From CAG-873 sp910578365 (GTDB taxonomy: Bacteria > Bacteroidota > Bacteroidia > Bacteroidales > Muribaculaceae): DNA of 64,000 nt. The notes below the pieces were generated by a model. That model was not told the DNA's origin and ran no database searches. It saw only the letters and a list, made by a program, of their open reading frames with translations. The stretch's first letter is position 1. Every line of letters begins with the position of its first letter. The stretch lies in assembly GCA_951635545.1 (NCBI GenBank), contig OX620685.1:3348001-3412000 (forward strand). The letters are read 5' to 3'. Of the stretch, positions 33,598 through 43,048 are shown piece after piece. The position numbers and the translations under genes were made by a program.

Positions 33598-35709
33598 ATG
33601 GATTTCAATCTTACATCGCAATACGAACCTACCGGCGACCAGCCGCAAGCCATAGCACAGCTTGTGGAGGGTGTGCGCGAAGGCGCTCCGGCACAGGTGC
33701 TGCTCGGCGTCACAGGCTCGGGCAAGACTTTCACTATGGCAAACCTGATTCAGCAGGTTAAAAAGCCAACTCTCATTCTAAGCCACAACAAAACCCTCGC
33801 CGCACAACTGTACAGCGAGTTCAAGCAGTTCTTTCCCGAAAATGCCGTAGAGTACTTCGTAAGTTACTACGACTATTACCAGCCCGAGGCATACATACCG
33901 TCGGCCGACAAGTATATCGAAAAAGACCTGATGATTAACGACGAGATTGACCGTCTGCGTCTGGCCACCACATCGGCCCTGCTCTCGGGACGCCGCGACG
34001 TGATTGTAGTGTCGTCGGTCAGCTGCCTCTACGGCATAGGTAATCCCGAAGACTTCCACGCCAACGTAATAGAGGTGAAAGTGGGCCAGAAAATAGCCCG
34101 CAACGCTTTTCTGCGTCAGCTGGTAGGCTCACTATACTCGCGCAACGAAGTCGAGAACTCGCGCGGCACATTCCGTGTCAAGGGCGATACCGTCGACATA
34201 CGCCTGGCTTACGAGGAAATAGTGCTGCGCATTGTGTTCTGGGGCGATGAAATCGAATCGATATCGACATCGCACCCCGACGGCACCAACCTGGGCTCGC
34301 ACGATGTGTTCAAGATTTATCCGGCCAACATTTTCGTGACATCGCCGGCCCGGCAGGCATCGGCCATTGCCCAGATTCAGCTCGACCTCGGCCAGCAGGT
34401 GGAATTCTTCAACCGCGAGGCTCGCGAACTCGAAGGCAAGCGCCTGTACGAACGTGTGACCTACGACGTGGAGATGATTAAAGAGGTTGGATATTGCTCG
34501 GGTATAGAAAATTACTCGCGGTACTTCGACGGACGACGCCCCGGCGAGCGCCCTTTTTGTCTGCTCGACTACTTCCCCAAGGATTTCCTCACCATAATCG
34601 ACGAAAGCCATGTGACAGTGCCGCAGATTCGGGCCATGTACGGAGGCGACCTCTCGCGCAAGCAGAATCTGGTGGAATACGGCTTCAGGCTTCCGGCAGC
34701 GCTCGACAACCGTCCGCTGAAATTCGAGGAATTCGAGGCACTCACGCCGCAACTGGTGTATGTAAGCGCCACTCCGGCCGACTACGAGCTGCAACGCAGC
34801 GAAGGCATAGTGGTCGAACAGCTTATCAGACCTACCGGCCTGCTCGACCCGCTTATCAGCGTGCGTCCGTCGCTCAACCAGATTGACGACCTCGTAGAAG
34901 AGATAACACTGCGCAAGGAACGCGACGAGCGTGTGCTTGTGACCACCCTGACCAAGCGAATGGCCGAGGAACTGAACGACTATTTCATTCGTCTGGGCAT
35001 ACACACTGCTTACATCCACTCTGACGTCGACACCATGGACCGCATAAAAATTCTCGACGACCTCCGCGCCGGCAACTACGACGTGGTAGTGGGTGTGAAC
35101 CTGCTGCGCGAGGGCCTCGACCTGCCCGAAGTGTCGCTCGTGGCGATTCTCGACGCTGACAAGGAAGGATTCCTGCGCAGCCACCGCTCGCTAACACAGA
35201 CCGTGGGACGCGCGGCCCGAAACCTCAACGGACAGGTGATTATGTATGCCGACAAGATTACCGACTCCATGCAGCAGACCATCGACGAAACTGACCGCCG
35301 CCGAAAACTGCAGATGGAATACAACGAGGCCCACAACATCACCCCTACAGCCATTATCAAGGCTCGAAACGCTATAATAGGCAAAGAGGTGGACGAAGAC
35401 GAACTTACCGCTCCAAGGCCCGGCAGACAGCTCAACGCCAAGGAGAAACGGCAGGTCAAGGAAAAGGTCGCGAAAAGCGCTCCGACGCCCATGCCGTACA
35501 TCGAGGAATTCGACAACTCGGCAAACATTGCCGCAGACCCCGTTGTGGCATATATGAATCCGGCGGAAATGCAGCGCACCATCAACCTGATGCGCCAGAA
35601 CATGCTCAAGGCCGCAAAGGAAATGGAATTCATGGAAGCAGCACGCCTGCGCGACGAAATTTTGAAACTCGAACAACGTCTTGCCGAAATTAGCAATGCA
35701 GCAAATTGA
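33598..35709 (+). CDS. uvrB: Excinuclease ABC subunit B
   Basis: A 703-residue nucleotide-excision repair helicase. Helicase motif I is GVTGSGKTFTMANLI (near residue 40), the damage-verifying beta-hairpin is YFVSYYDYYQPEAYIP, then IDESHVTVPQIRAMYGGD, VGVNLLREGLDLPEVSLVAILDADKEGFLRS and a C-terminal UVR motif (MKAAKEMEFMEAARLRDEILKLE). ATG 33598 was chosen over a TTG at 33580 because MDFNLTSQYEPTGDQP is the usual start. Its end overlaps the ygiQ start by 14 bases. Confidence 0.96.
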   Translation: MDFNLTSQYEPTGDQPQAIAQLVEGVREGAPAQVLLGVTGSGKTFTMANLIQQVKKPTLILSHNKTLAAQLYSEFKQFFPENAVEYFVSYYDYYQPEAYIPSADKYIEKDLMINDEIDRLRLATTSALLSGRRDVIVVSSVSCLYGIGNPEDFHANVIEVKVGQKIARNAFLRQLVGSLYSRNEVENSRGTFRVKGDTVDIRLAYEEIVLRIVFWGDEIESISTSHPDGTNLGSHDVFKIYPANIFVTSPARQASAIAQIQLDLGQQVEFFNREARELEGKRLYERVTYDVEMIKEVGYCSGIENYSRYFDGRRPGERPFCLLDYFPKDFLTIIDESHVTVPQIRAMYGGDLSRKQNLVEYGFRLPAALDNRPLKFEEFEALTPQLVYVSATPADYELQRSEGIVVEQLIRPTGLLDPLISVRPSLNQIDDLVEEITLRKERDERVLVTTLTKRMAEELNDYFIRLGIHTAYIHSDVDTMDRIKILDDLRAGNYDVVVGVNLLREGLDLPEVSLVAILDADKEGFLRSHRSLTQTVGRAARNLNGQVIMYADKITDSMQQTIDETDRRRKLQMEYNEAHNITPTAIIKARNAIIGKEVDEDELTAPRPGRQLNAKEKRQVKEKVAKSAPTPMPYIEEFDNSANIAADPVVAYMNPAEMQRTINLMRQNMLKAAKEMEFMEAARLRDEILKLEQRLAEISNAAN

Positions 35710-37537
35710 TTACAACCGTCTTACCCCCGAGTTCTGGCTGCCGACATCGGTCAAGGAAATGAAAGCACGGGGCTGGGACTATGTCGACGTGGTGCTCTTC
35801 AGCGGCGATGCCTATGTCGACCACCCCTCGTTCGGTGCCGCCGTAATCGGACGCACTCTCGAAGCCGCCGGATACCGTGTGGCGATAGTTCCGCAACCCA
35901 ACTGGCGCGACGACCTGCGCGACTTCCGTAAATTCGGACGGCCGCGCCTGTTTTTCGGCGTATCGGCCGGTGCCATGGATTCGATGGTAAACCATTATAC
36001 CGCCAACCGGCGCCTGCGCTCCGACGACGCCTATACCCCGGGCGGCAAACACGGCATGCGCCCCGACTACCCCACTGTAGTCTACAGCACTATTCTCAAA
36101 GACATATACCCGGATGTGCCGCTGATAGCAGGCGGAATCGAAGCCTCGCTGCGGCGTGTGTCGCACTACGACTACTGGCAGGACAAACTGCGCCCGTCGA
36201 TTATACTTGACGCGCCTGTAGACCTTATCAGCTACGGCATGGGCGAGAAAACCATGCTCGAGATTGCCCGCCGTCTTGATGCCGGCGAAGACATAGGCAG
36301 CATGACCGACCTGCGCCAGACGGTAGTACTGTTGCCCATCGAGGCCATGCCCGCCGAAAGCGACAGCCGGAACATTGTGCTGCATTCATTCGAGGACTGC
36401 CTGCGCACGCCCAGACACCAGTCGGAGAATTTCCGCCACGTCGAGGAACAGAGCAACTGCCTCGACGGAGGAGCCACCCTGTGGCAGCGCTGCGGCAAAA
36501 AGGCCGTGAAGGTGAACCCCATGCACCCGGCCATGACCCAGGGCGAAATCGATGCTTCGTTCGACCTGCCATACACCCGCCTGCCACACCCGCGCTATAA
36601 AGGCAAACACATACCGGCCTACGACATGATACGCCACAGCATAAACCTGCACCGAGGCTGCTTTGGCGGCTGCGCTTTCTGCACCATATCGGCCCACCAG
36701 GGCAAATTCATAGCTTCGCGCTCCAAGGAATCGGTTATGCGCGAGGCGCGCCAAGTGGTGCGTATGCCCGATTTCAAGGGCTACATCAGCGACCTCGGAG
36801 GCCCATCGGCCAACATGTATGCCATGGCCGGACGCAACCGCAAGGCATGCGCCGCCTGCCGGCGCCCGTCGTGTCTGCATCCAAAGGTATGTCCGAATCT
36901 GAACACCGACCACAGGCCGCTACTCGACATCTACCATGCCGTCGACGCTCTGCCGGAAGTGAAGAAATCGTTTATAGGCAGCGGCGTCCGATACGACCTG
37001 GCCATGCACCGCTGCGGCGAGCATGATATCGACCGAGCATCGTCGCGCTATATCGACGAGCTCATCGAGCACCATGTGTCGGGTCGCCTAAAAGTAGCGC
37101 CCGAGCATACATCCGACGAAGTACTCGATGTGATGCGCAAGCCGTCGTTCACGCTTTTCCACGACTTCAAGCGCCGTTTCGACCAGGTGAACCGCCGCTG
37201 CGGTCTGCGCCAGCAGCTTATACCCTACTTCATATCGAGCCATCCGGGCTGCCACGAAACCGACATGGCCGAACTGGCTGTGGAAACCAAACAGCTCGAC
37301 TTCCGTCTGGAACAGGTGCAGGACTTCACCCCCACCCCCATGACTGTAGCAACCGAAATTTATTTCAGCGGCTACCATCCTTACACAGGCCAACGGGTGT
37401 ATTGCGCGCACTCACAGCAGGAAAAACTGGCGCAGCGCCGCTACTTCTTCTGGTACGACCGCAAACAGCAGCCCGATATCCGCCGCAGCCTCCTGCGCCT
37501 TCACCGTCCCGACCTAATCAAAAAGTTGGGGATGTGA
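35696..37537 (+). CDS. ygiQ: YgiQ family radical SAM protein
   Basis: A 613-residue protein of the UPF0313/YgiQ family. The N-terminal B12-binding-like fold (YVDVVLFSGDAYVDHPSFGAAVIGR) is followed by a radical SAM core with the cluster motif CFGGCAFC in HRGCFGGCAFCTISAHQGK and a C-terminal tail (FTPTPMTVATEIYFSGYHP). The reaction is unknown in the family. ATG 35696 gives the family start MQQIDYNRLTPEFWLPTS and overlaps uvrB. It ends 1 base before the convergent TIGR02757 gene. Confidence 0.92.
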   Translation: MQQIDYNRLTPEFWLPTSVKEMKARGWDYVDVVLFSGDAYVDHPSFGAAVIGRTLEAAGYRVAIVPQPNWRDDLRDFRKFGRPRLFFGVSAGAMDSMVNHYTANRRLRSDDAYTPGGKHGMRPDYPTVVYSTILKDIYPDVPLIAGGIEASLRRVSHYDYWQDKLRPSIILDAPVDLISYGMGEKTMLEIARRLDAGEDIGSMTDLRQTVVLLPIEAMPAESDSRNIVLHSFEDCLRTPRHQSENFRHVEEQSNCLDGGATLWQRCGKKAVKVNPMHPAMTQGEIDASFDLPYTRLPHPRYKGKHIPAYDMIRHSINLHRGCFGGCAFCTISAHQGKFIASRSKESVMREARQVVRMPDFKGYISDLGGPSANMYAMAGRNRKACAACRRPSCLHPKVCPNLNTDHRPLLDIYHAVDALPEVKKSFIGSGVRYDLAMHRCGEHDIDRASSRYIDELIEHHVSGRLKVAPEHTSDEVLDVMRKPSFTLFHDFKRRFDQVNRRCGLRQQLIPYFISSHPGCHETDMAELAVETKQLDFRLEQVQDFTPTPMTVATEIYFSGYHPYTGQRVYCAHSQQEKLAQRRYFFWYDRKQQPDIRRSLLRLHRPDLIKKLGM

Positions 37538-37538
37538 G

Positions 37539-38324
37539 TCAGAATTGGTCAAGCACAAATGGTTTAGCGGCTTCGACCCCCAGGCCGAAGAGTGCGTAAT
37601 CGTAAAATACGGGGTCGTGCGGACGCATGGCCCTGAGTTCGGCCGTGAGCATTTCCACGGCTTTGCGGTCGGCGCTGGCTCGTGTAAGCAGCCCCAGACC
37701 GGTGGCTGTGCGTATTACATGCACATCGAGGGGTATACGCAAGCTTTCCTGGCTGATGCTGCTCCAGATTCCGAGGTCGACAATGCCGTCGGTGCGGACA
37801 AGCCAGCGCAGGGCCATGTTGAGGCGTTTCAGGGCGGTTGTATTGAGGTTCAGCGGCAGGCAACGGCTATCGCCTTTTCCGCCATTGGCTTCGGCCAGAC
37901 ATTGGTTGATGCCCTCGGCCAGCTTTACGGCCGGATAATCGGCCTGCCCTGCCCCGATGCTCCGGGCGAAATCGTCGAGTGTGACATGGCGGCTGTAGAT
38001 AAGCCTCAGGCCGCGCATCCAGTGCTGCAGATTGTCGCTGAAAAATGTACGGTGAATATTCTGCCGCGGCAGGTCTTCGTAGCCCTGATCCATCATGTAG
38101 CAGTACGGCTGCATGTCCATGAGCGCGAACATTCGCTGAGCGTCGCGTATAATCATGCTGCGCTTTCCCCATGCGATGGTAGCGCTGAGCAAGGCTGCGA
38201 TCTCGATGTCGCGCCGGTCGGAGAACATGCGCGGAAACTGCACGGGATCGTCGCCGATGAATTCCGGCGAGTTTATGCGGGCTGCATGGAAGTCGAGCAG
38301 CTCTTTGATTTCAGATTTTTCCAT
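37539..38324 (-). CDS. TIGR02757 family protein (DUF2400)
   Basis: A 261-residue cytoplasmic protein. The segments FIGDDPVQFPRMFSDRRDIEIAALLSATIAWGKRSMIIRDAQR and RRLNMALRWLVR-like KRLNMALRWLVRTDGIVDLGIW are characteristic of this family, which is conserved across Bacteroidota. The second half resembles the helix-hairpin-helix region of DNA glycosylases of the AlkD/Nth type, but no function is established. It converges with ygiQ, the stops being 1 base apart. Confidence 0.88.
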   Translation of the reverse strand: MEKSEIKELLDFHAARINSPEFIGDDPVQFPRMFSDRRDIEIAALLSATIAWGKRSMIIRDAQRMFALMDMQPYCYMMDQGYEDLPRQNIHRTFFSDNLQHWMRGLRLIYSRHVTLDDFARSIGAGQADYPAVKLAEGINQCLAEANGGKGDSRCLPLNLNTTALKRLNMALRWLVRTDGIVDLGIWSSISQESLRIPLDVHVIRTATGLGLLTRASADRKAVEMLTAELRAMRPHDPVFYDYALFGLGVEAAKPFVLDQF

Positions 38325-38410
38325 TACGGCAGAATTATAATGTGTAATAAAAAAAAGAACGGCGGATTCTCACGAACACGCCGTCATAAACCAATTTTTC
38401 TCTTGTGTGG

Positions 38411-38485
<75 letters not shown>

Positions 38486-38495
38486 ATGTATTTTG

Positions 38496-38569
38496 TAGCG
38501 GGACCGAGAATTGAACTCGGGACCTCCGGGTTATGAATCCGACGCTCTAACCAACTGAGCTATCCCGCC
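38496..38569 (-). tRNA. tRNA-Met (CAT)
   Basis: Acceptor GGCGGGA pairs TCCCGCT with one G-U, D stem GCTC/GAGC, loop TTCATAA with anticodon CAT, T arm CCGAG TTCAATT CTCGG. The D arm and first acceptor base pair fit elongator rather than initiator Met; a lysidine-modified Ile tRNA cannot be fully excluded. CCA is not encoded. It is first in a two-tRNA transcript. Confidence 0.92.
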
Positions 38570-38581
38570 CTTTTGCGAGTG

Positions 38582-38613
38582 CAAAGTTACAACGTTTTTT
38601 TGGTTTGTGCAAA
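38582..38613 (-). promoter_or_regulatory. Promoter of the tRNA-Met/tRNA-His operon
   Basis: On the minus strand TTTG (38613-38610), 20 bases, TAACTTTG (38589-38582). This is a full consensus match, 12 bases ahead of the tRNA-Met 5' end. Confidence 0.85.
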
Positions 38614-38639
38614 TTTTTGACGATTTTTTTTCAAAAAAA

Positions 38640-38667
38640 ATAGCTCCCGCCTTGCGCCGGGAGCTAT
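38640..38667 (-). terminator. Terminator of the LRR protein gene
   Basis: ATAGCTCCCG (38640-38649) pairs exactly with CGGGAGCTAT (38658-38667). Read on the minus strand the stem is followed by a run of T, a classic intrinsic terminator about 95 bases after the LRR gene stop and just upstream of the tRNA promoter. Confidence 0.88.
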
Positions 38668-38763
38668 CGACAGAAGAGTCGAACATATTAGCTGATATAG
38701 ATAACTGTGTATACTAATGTGTGTTATGCTTGAGAAAATTCTACAATTGGCATTACGTAGGAT

Positions 38764-39822
38764 TTAGAAATTCCACTGACAGGCAATCATGCGCAGGTTA
38801 GGACAAGCGGTGGTGCGCAAATCGGTAATGTAGTTGTAGCGGCAGTTGATGTATGTCAGAGCCTGGTCGAACGATACGTCGAGCATCTGCAGTTGGTTGT
38901 TGTTGCAGAGCACTCGCTGCAGGAATGTCTGGTTGGAAAGCGACAGCTGGGTAAGGTCGTTGTAGCTGCAATCCACAAACTGTAGATTGGGGCAGTTGTC
39001 GACGGTAAGGCTGGTAAGGTCGTTGTAGCTGCAGACAAGGTCGAGCAGGTTCTTGCAGTCGCGCAAGCCAAGGGTAGTCATGGAGTTGTCGGAGCAGATA
39101 AATGTACTCAGCGATGGCAGTCCGCTTACAATCATCGAGTTGATGCGGTTGTCGTCGATATTGAGGTTCTGCAGGTCGGTTACACCGCTGAAGGTTATAC
39201 TGGTAAGCTTGTTATAGCCGCAGTACAGATTTTTGAGGGCGGTACAGTTTGTAATCGACAGGTTCTCGAGCAAGTTCGACTGACAGTTGAGAGTCTTGAG
39301 TGTCGACGAGTTTGAAAGGTCGAGGTTGACCATACGGTTTGCAGCCACGTTGAGGCTTGTCAGCAAGGGCGAGCCGCCGAGTTCGATTTCGGTAAGGTAG
39401 TTGTTGTTGACTGAGAGTTTCTGCAATGCGGAGCAACCCTGTGCATCGAATTCATTGAGGCGGTTGCGCGATGCGTTGAGTTCGGTAAGCGCTGTGGAGC
39501 CCTTGACGGTGAGAGCGGTGATTTTATTGCGCGATACATCAACCTTGGTCAGTGCGGTAAAGCCCGAGAGATTGAGTGTGCCGGCAAGATGTTTGTCTTT
39601 CCACTCTATCGCGGTTATATGGCCCCCTTCGACAGTAACGCCCTCCCAGGTGGCAGGATTACCGGTATCGGTGATTTTCAGGGCCTGTGCGTTGGTGGCA
39701 TCTTTTTCTGCTGGTTCCGAAAGGAACACCTGAAGTTGTTTGAGCTCGGATTTATTGATTTTCTGAGCAAAGACTGCTACACTGGCAAGCGCAACAGCTA
39801 ATAGTAAAGCGACTCGTTTCAT
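38764..39822 (-). CDS. Exported leucine-rich-repeat protein
   Basis: A 352-residue protein with signal peptide MKRVALLLAVALASVAVFAQ. From about residue 70 it consists of about 13 tandem repeats of 21-22 residues of the type L-x2-L-x-C/V-x-N-x-L-T, for example LTELNASRNRLNEFDAQGCSA, like internalin or bacteroidal surface LRR proteins. It is probably periplasmic or surface-exposed and binds protein or glycan. It stands alone with its own terminator. A repeat of CSYNDLT-type units shows recent duplication. Confidence 0.85.
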   Translation of the reverse strand: MKRVALLLAVALASVAVFAQKINKSELKQLQVFLSEPAEKDATNAQALKITDTGNPATWEGVTVEGGHITAIEWKDKHLAGTLNLSGFTALTKVDVSRNKITALTVKGSTALTELNASRNRLNEFDAQGCSALQKLSVNNNYLTEIELGGSPLLTSLNVAANRMVNLDLSNSSTLKTLNCQSNLLENLSITNCTALKNLYCGYNKLTSITFSGVTDLQNLNIDDNRINSMIVSGLPSLSTFICSDNSMTTLGLRDCKNLLDLVCSYNDLTSLTVDNCPNLQFVDCSYNDLTQLSLSNQTFLQRVLCNNNQLQMLDVSFDQALTYINCRYNYITDLRTTACPNLRMIACQWNF

Positions 39823-39966
39823 TTTGTATAAATTATTAGTGTGTCATAAAAGGATGAATTCCTGTATGTCCGGCGGTATTCTTTATTTTCCGGCCTTTAT
39901 GACTTTAGAACAACGCAGTCGCGGCGATGGTTTAATAATTTTAAAATAAATTGGTTTAATATATAG

Positions 39967-40010
39967 AAAGTGTTGCGAACCGACTCCGAAATGTCGGTTC
40001 GCAACACTTT
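39967..40010 (-). terminator. Terminator of malQ
   Basis: An 18-bp perfect hairpin: 39967-39984 pairs with 39993-40010 around an 8-base loop, starting 27 bases past the malQ stop. On the minus strand it is followed by TCTATATATT, a weak T-rich tail. The rest of 39823-40037 shows nothing else. Confidence 0.8.
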
Positions 40011-40037
40011 ACTGTGGCTGGTTAAGTTTCAGATAGG

Positions 40038-42716
40038 TCAACGGTCGGACGCGGCAATCTTGCGGCGCAGACAGTCGTTGAACTCGGTGGCCGACAGCAG
40101 CTCGTCGGTGGTGAGATGCATGCGGTAACGCCAGTAGTGGCGCGGATTGGCCGGTACGTTGATTTGCTCTTCGAGCGGATTTTCACGGCGCAGTTTGCCG
40201 TCAATCGAGAGCCAGTCCTGCAACGGCAGTATGCACAGCATCGAAGGCGACTTGAGTTGCTGGTCAATAATTCGGTCGCACACCCATGGCTCGGCAAAGT
40301 ACGGAGCTGCGCCCTGGCAGTGAAGTACGTCGTTGTAGTAGCTCTGGATTTTGTCGCGGTTCTCTTCCCACCACTGGCGTATGCCGCCCATGTCGTGGGT
40401 TGAGGTGGTGCATACAGAGTAGTACGGGTAGCTCCAGGTGTTGCCGAAGGCGGTATGGGGGTCTTTGGGCATACGCTGTATTTCGAGCGACAGAATCTCC
40501 AGATTGGACATCACGGCGGGCACACAGTCCGGAATCATGCCCAGGTCTTCGGCGCAGCACAGCATGTTGGTGGCCGAAATCAGCGGAGGCAGCTTCCACA
40601 TAGCCTTGCCATACCAGAAGTCGTTGTGACGGCGGTAGTAGAAGTCGTTGTACAGGCGGTCGAAGCACCAGCGCTCGTAATCGTTGAGCGACCTGTATAT
40701 ATAGGTAAACTGTGCCGATATACGCGGGTGGTATTTGCCTTTTTCGTATGGGTCTTCGACAAAGAGCACATCGTCAATCAGGCCCAGCAGACCGTTGCAA
40801 AGGCGGGTGTTCTTATCGTCGGCGGGCTGAGTGGCGAAGTAGTCGGACACCTGACGCTGTGTGGCGAACTCGGCCTTGAGCTTGTAGCGGCCATAGCCCG
40901 CAGAGTTCATAAAGCGGTCCTTGGCTTCTTCGGTATACTCGCCGAAGAAATCGCCCAGGAAATGATCCATTATATATGGTGTGGTCTGCAGGTCTACGTC
41001 GATCCAGAAGTCGTAGTTGTACTTGAGTTCGTCGGTGGTATAAGGCAGGGCCGGATTGAACACTCCCAGCAGGCCGTGGAGCGCCGACATCGGAATCTGC
41101 CATATTCTGAAGAAGCCCAGAACATGGTCGATACGGTAGGCATCGAAGTATTCCGACATTTTGCGGAAGCGCTCTTTCCACCACGCGAAGCCGTCGCGGT
41201 TCATCTCCTCCCAGTTATAGGTGGGGAAGCCCCAGGTCTGGCCGAGGACCGAGAAGTCATCGGGCGGTGCTCCGGCCTGGCAGTCCATATTGAACAGGCG
41301 GGTGTTCACCCAGGCGTCGACACTGGTACGCGAGATGCCTATGGGTATATCGCCCTTAATGGCCACGCCTTTGCTGTGCGCGTAGTCGCGCACATGGCGC
41401 AGCTGCTTGTCGAGGTTGTACTGTATGTAACATACAAAGTCGATTTCGGCGCGGTTCTGTTTTACAAACTTGTCGAGCATGTCCTGGCTGTAGGCTGCGT
41501 ATTCGCCCCAGAAGCTGAAGTCGGGTGTGCCGAAGCGGTCGCGCAGCACACAGAATGCCGCGTATGGCAGCAGCCAGGTGGCGTTGCGCTTCACAAATGA
41601 TTTGAATTCGTCGGAGGCCACTACCCTGGCACCGTCCTGGGCATATATCTCGCGGCAGAATTCAATCTTGCCTTTATTTACTCGCTCGTAGTCCACTTCC
41701 TTGAGGTCGTTGAGCTCGCGGGCCAAAGTGTCGTAGTATTTCTGACGCTCCTTGTCGGCCAGTGTACCAAGCTCGCCCAGGCGCATATACATTGGGTGCA
41801 GGGCAAAGCAGCTGTTGGCATTGTAAGGATACGAGTCGGTCCATGTATGGGTCATGGTGGTGTCGTTAATGGGCAGAATCTGCAGGAATGTTTGTCCGGT
41901 GGCGGCCAGCCAGTCGATTATTTTTTTCAGATCCATGAAGTCGCCCACACCGAAGTCGTCGTCGCTTCGCACGGCAAACACCGGAATAGCCGTTCCCGCC
42001 CCCTTCCATGGGGCCAGCGGATTGATAAAGCGCATGCCGCTGATGGTAGTAATGCTGTCCTTATCGGGTGTCACGCCGAGCCGGCGGTTGTTGCCGCCCT
42101 CCCATGCCACAAGTTCTCCGGCTTGGTCGAGAATCAGGAACTTATATTCCGAACCGGCCTTAAGGTCTTTGGCATCAACATTGACCTCCCATTCGGGGAA
42201 GTTTGCATCGCACATGGGCACAGCCTTTGCAGGATTCCAGTCGCCAAGAGCCGCCGAAGCGCCACAAATGGCCAGAGTCTGGCCGGTCTTAATCATCGGA
42301 GCGGTGACACGAATGTTCAGGAAACCGCTTTTCGGGGTCAGTGCCTTGCTGCGGTTCTGACGATGACAGATGCAATCGGTAAAGGCCGACGAATAATAAG
42401 GTTTATCCCAAGGCTGATCCTGCCAACGGTCGCAAATATGGAAATTCTTTACATTTCGGCCACGTATAAAGCGGTGGGGATCACCCCACTCTTCTTTTAA
42501 GCCGCCATTCTCATGGCGTACGAAATAGCGGTATTCAAACTCACGGGTATCATCAGGGACTTCGACTTCGGTCGACCAGGCTTCGGTGCCGCGGAGAGTC
42601 AGTTTCACCGCTGCCGACATATCGCCCGAACCAAGAGCCTGAAGATTACCTGTCACGTAGACAGATTCTCCCCAATTGGTTCGATAGTCGATGTTGAATG
42701 TCAATTTCATTTGCAC
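40038..42716 (-). CDS. malQ: 4-alpha-glucanotransferase with starch-binding domains
   Basis: An 892-residue amylomaltase/disproportionating enzyme (GH77). Two CBM20-type domains occupy about residues 1-240 (LTFNIDYRTNWGESVYVTGNLQALGSG and APMIKTGQTLAICGASAALGDWNPA). The GH77 barrel follows with FLQILPINDTT, GDIPIGISRTSVDAW, FDAYRIDHVLGFFRIWQIP (nucleophile Asp region) and CTTSTHDMGGIRQWWEE. It transfers glucan chains in maltodextrin and glycogen metabolism. The plant DPE2-like N-terminal CBM pair is normal in Bacteroidota. Confidence 0.95.
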   Translation of the reverse strand: MQMKLTFNIDYRTNWGESVYVTGNLQALGSGDMSAAVKLTLRGTEAWSTEVEVPDDTREFEYRYFVRHENGGLKEEWGDPHRFIRGRNVKNFHICDRWQDQPWDKPYYSSAFTDCICHRQNRSKALTPKSGFLNIRVTAPMIKTGQTLAICGASAALGDWNPAKAVPMCDANFPEWEVNVDAKDLKAGSEYKFLILDQAGELVAWEGGNNRRLGVTPDKDSITTISGMRFINPLAPWKGAGTAIPVFAVRSDDDFGVGDFMDLKKIIDWLAATGQTFLQILPINDTTMTHTWTDSYPYNANSCFALHPMYMRLGELGTLADKERQKYYDTLARELNDLKEVDYERVNKGKIEFCREIYAQDGARVVASDEFKSFVKRNATWLLPYAAFCVLRDRFGTPDFSFWGEYAAYSQDMLDKFVKQNRAEIDFVCYIQYNLDKQLRHVRDYAHSKGVAIKGDIPIGISRTSVDAWVNTRLFNMDCQAGAPPDDFSVLGQTWGFPTYNWEEMNRDGFAWWKERFRKMSEYFDAYRIDHVLGFFRIWQIPMSALHGLLGVFNPALPYTTDELKYNYDFWIDVDLQTTPYIMDHFLGDFFGEYTEEAKDRFMNSAGYGRYKLKAEFATQRQVSDYFATQPADDKNTRLCNGLLGLIDDVLFVEDPYEKGKYHPRISAQFTYIYRSLNDYERWCFDRLYNDFYYRRHNDFWYGKAMWKLPPLISATNMLCCAEDLGMIPDCVPAVMSNLEILSLEIQRMPKDPHTAFGNTWSYPYYSVCTTSTHDMGGIRQWWEENRDKIQSYYNDVLHCQGAAPYFAEPWVCDRIIDQQLKSPSMLCILPLQDWLSIDGKLRRENPLEEQINVPANPRHYWRYRMHLTTDELLSATEFNDCLRRKIAASDR

Positions 42717-42875
42717 TATATTTTATTATTAATCAATCATTTGCAGCTATATCACAGCTACCGCCATCTTAAGAATCACAAAACGGGGAACCATGACTTG
42801 CCGTTTCAAGGCATAAATTTACACATTTTTTCATTAACATTCCAAAATTATTATCACAAATTTAACAAATATATC

Positions 42876-42909
42876 ATAAACATCGGATAAACATCGGATA
42901 AACCATCGG
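42876..42909. repeat. Three tandem 11-12 base repeats in the malQ-gltX intergenic region
   Basis: ATAAACATCGG occurs at 42876 and 42887, and as ATAAACCATCGG at 42898. Units lie about one helix turn apart, as binding sites for a cooperative regulator often do. They are about 160 bases upstream of malQ and 105 bases before the gltX -7 box. Otherwise the 332-base gap 42717-43048 is A/T-rich with no gene. Confidence 0.6.
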
Positions 42910-43012
42910 ATAATAAGGTTACATGTAGCAGCATAGGATTCTCGCGTGATTGCTTTAAGCATCGCATAATCACCAAACAGGCGAAATGTTTTCGTGTATC
43001 ATCTTTTTTTTG

Positions 43013-43020
43013 TAATTTTG
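43013..43020 (+). promoter_or_regulatory. gltX -7 promoter box
   Basis: TAATTTTG matches TAnnTTTG 28 bases before the start codon. At the -33 position TTTT (42989-42992) stands 20 bases upstream instead of TTTG, a one-base variant. Confidence 0.6.
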
Positions 43021-43048
43021 CAATTCAAACATTACTATATCATTTGCT

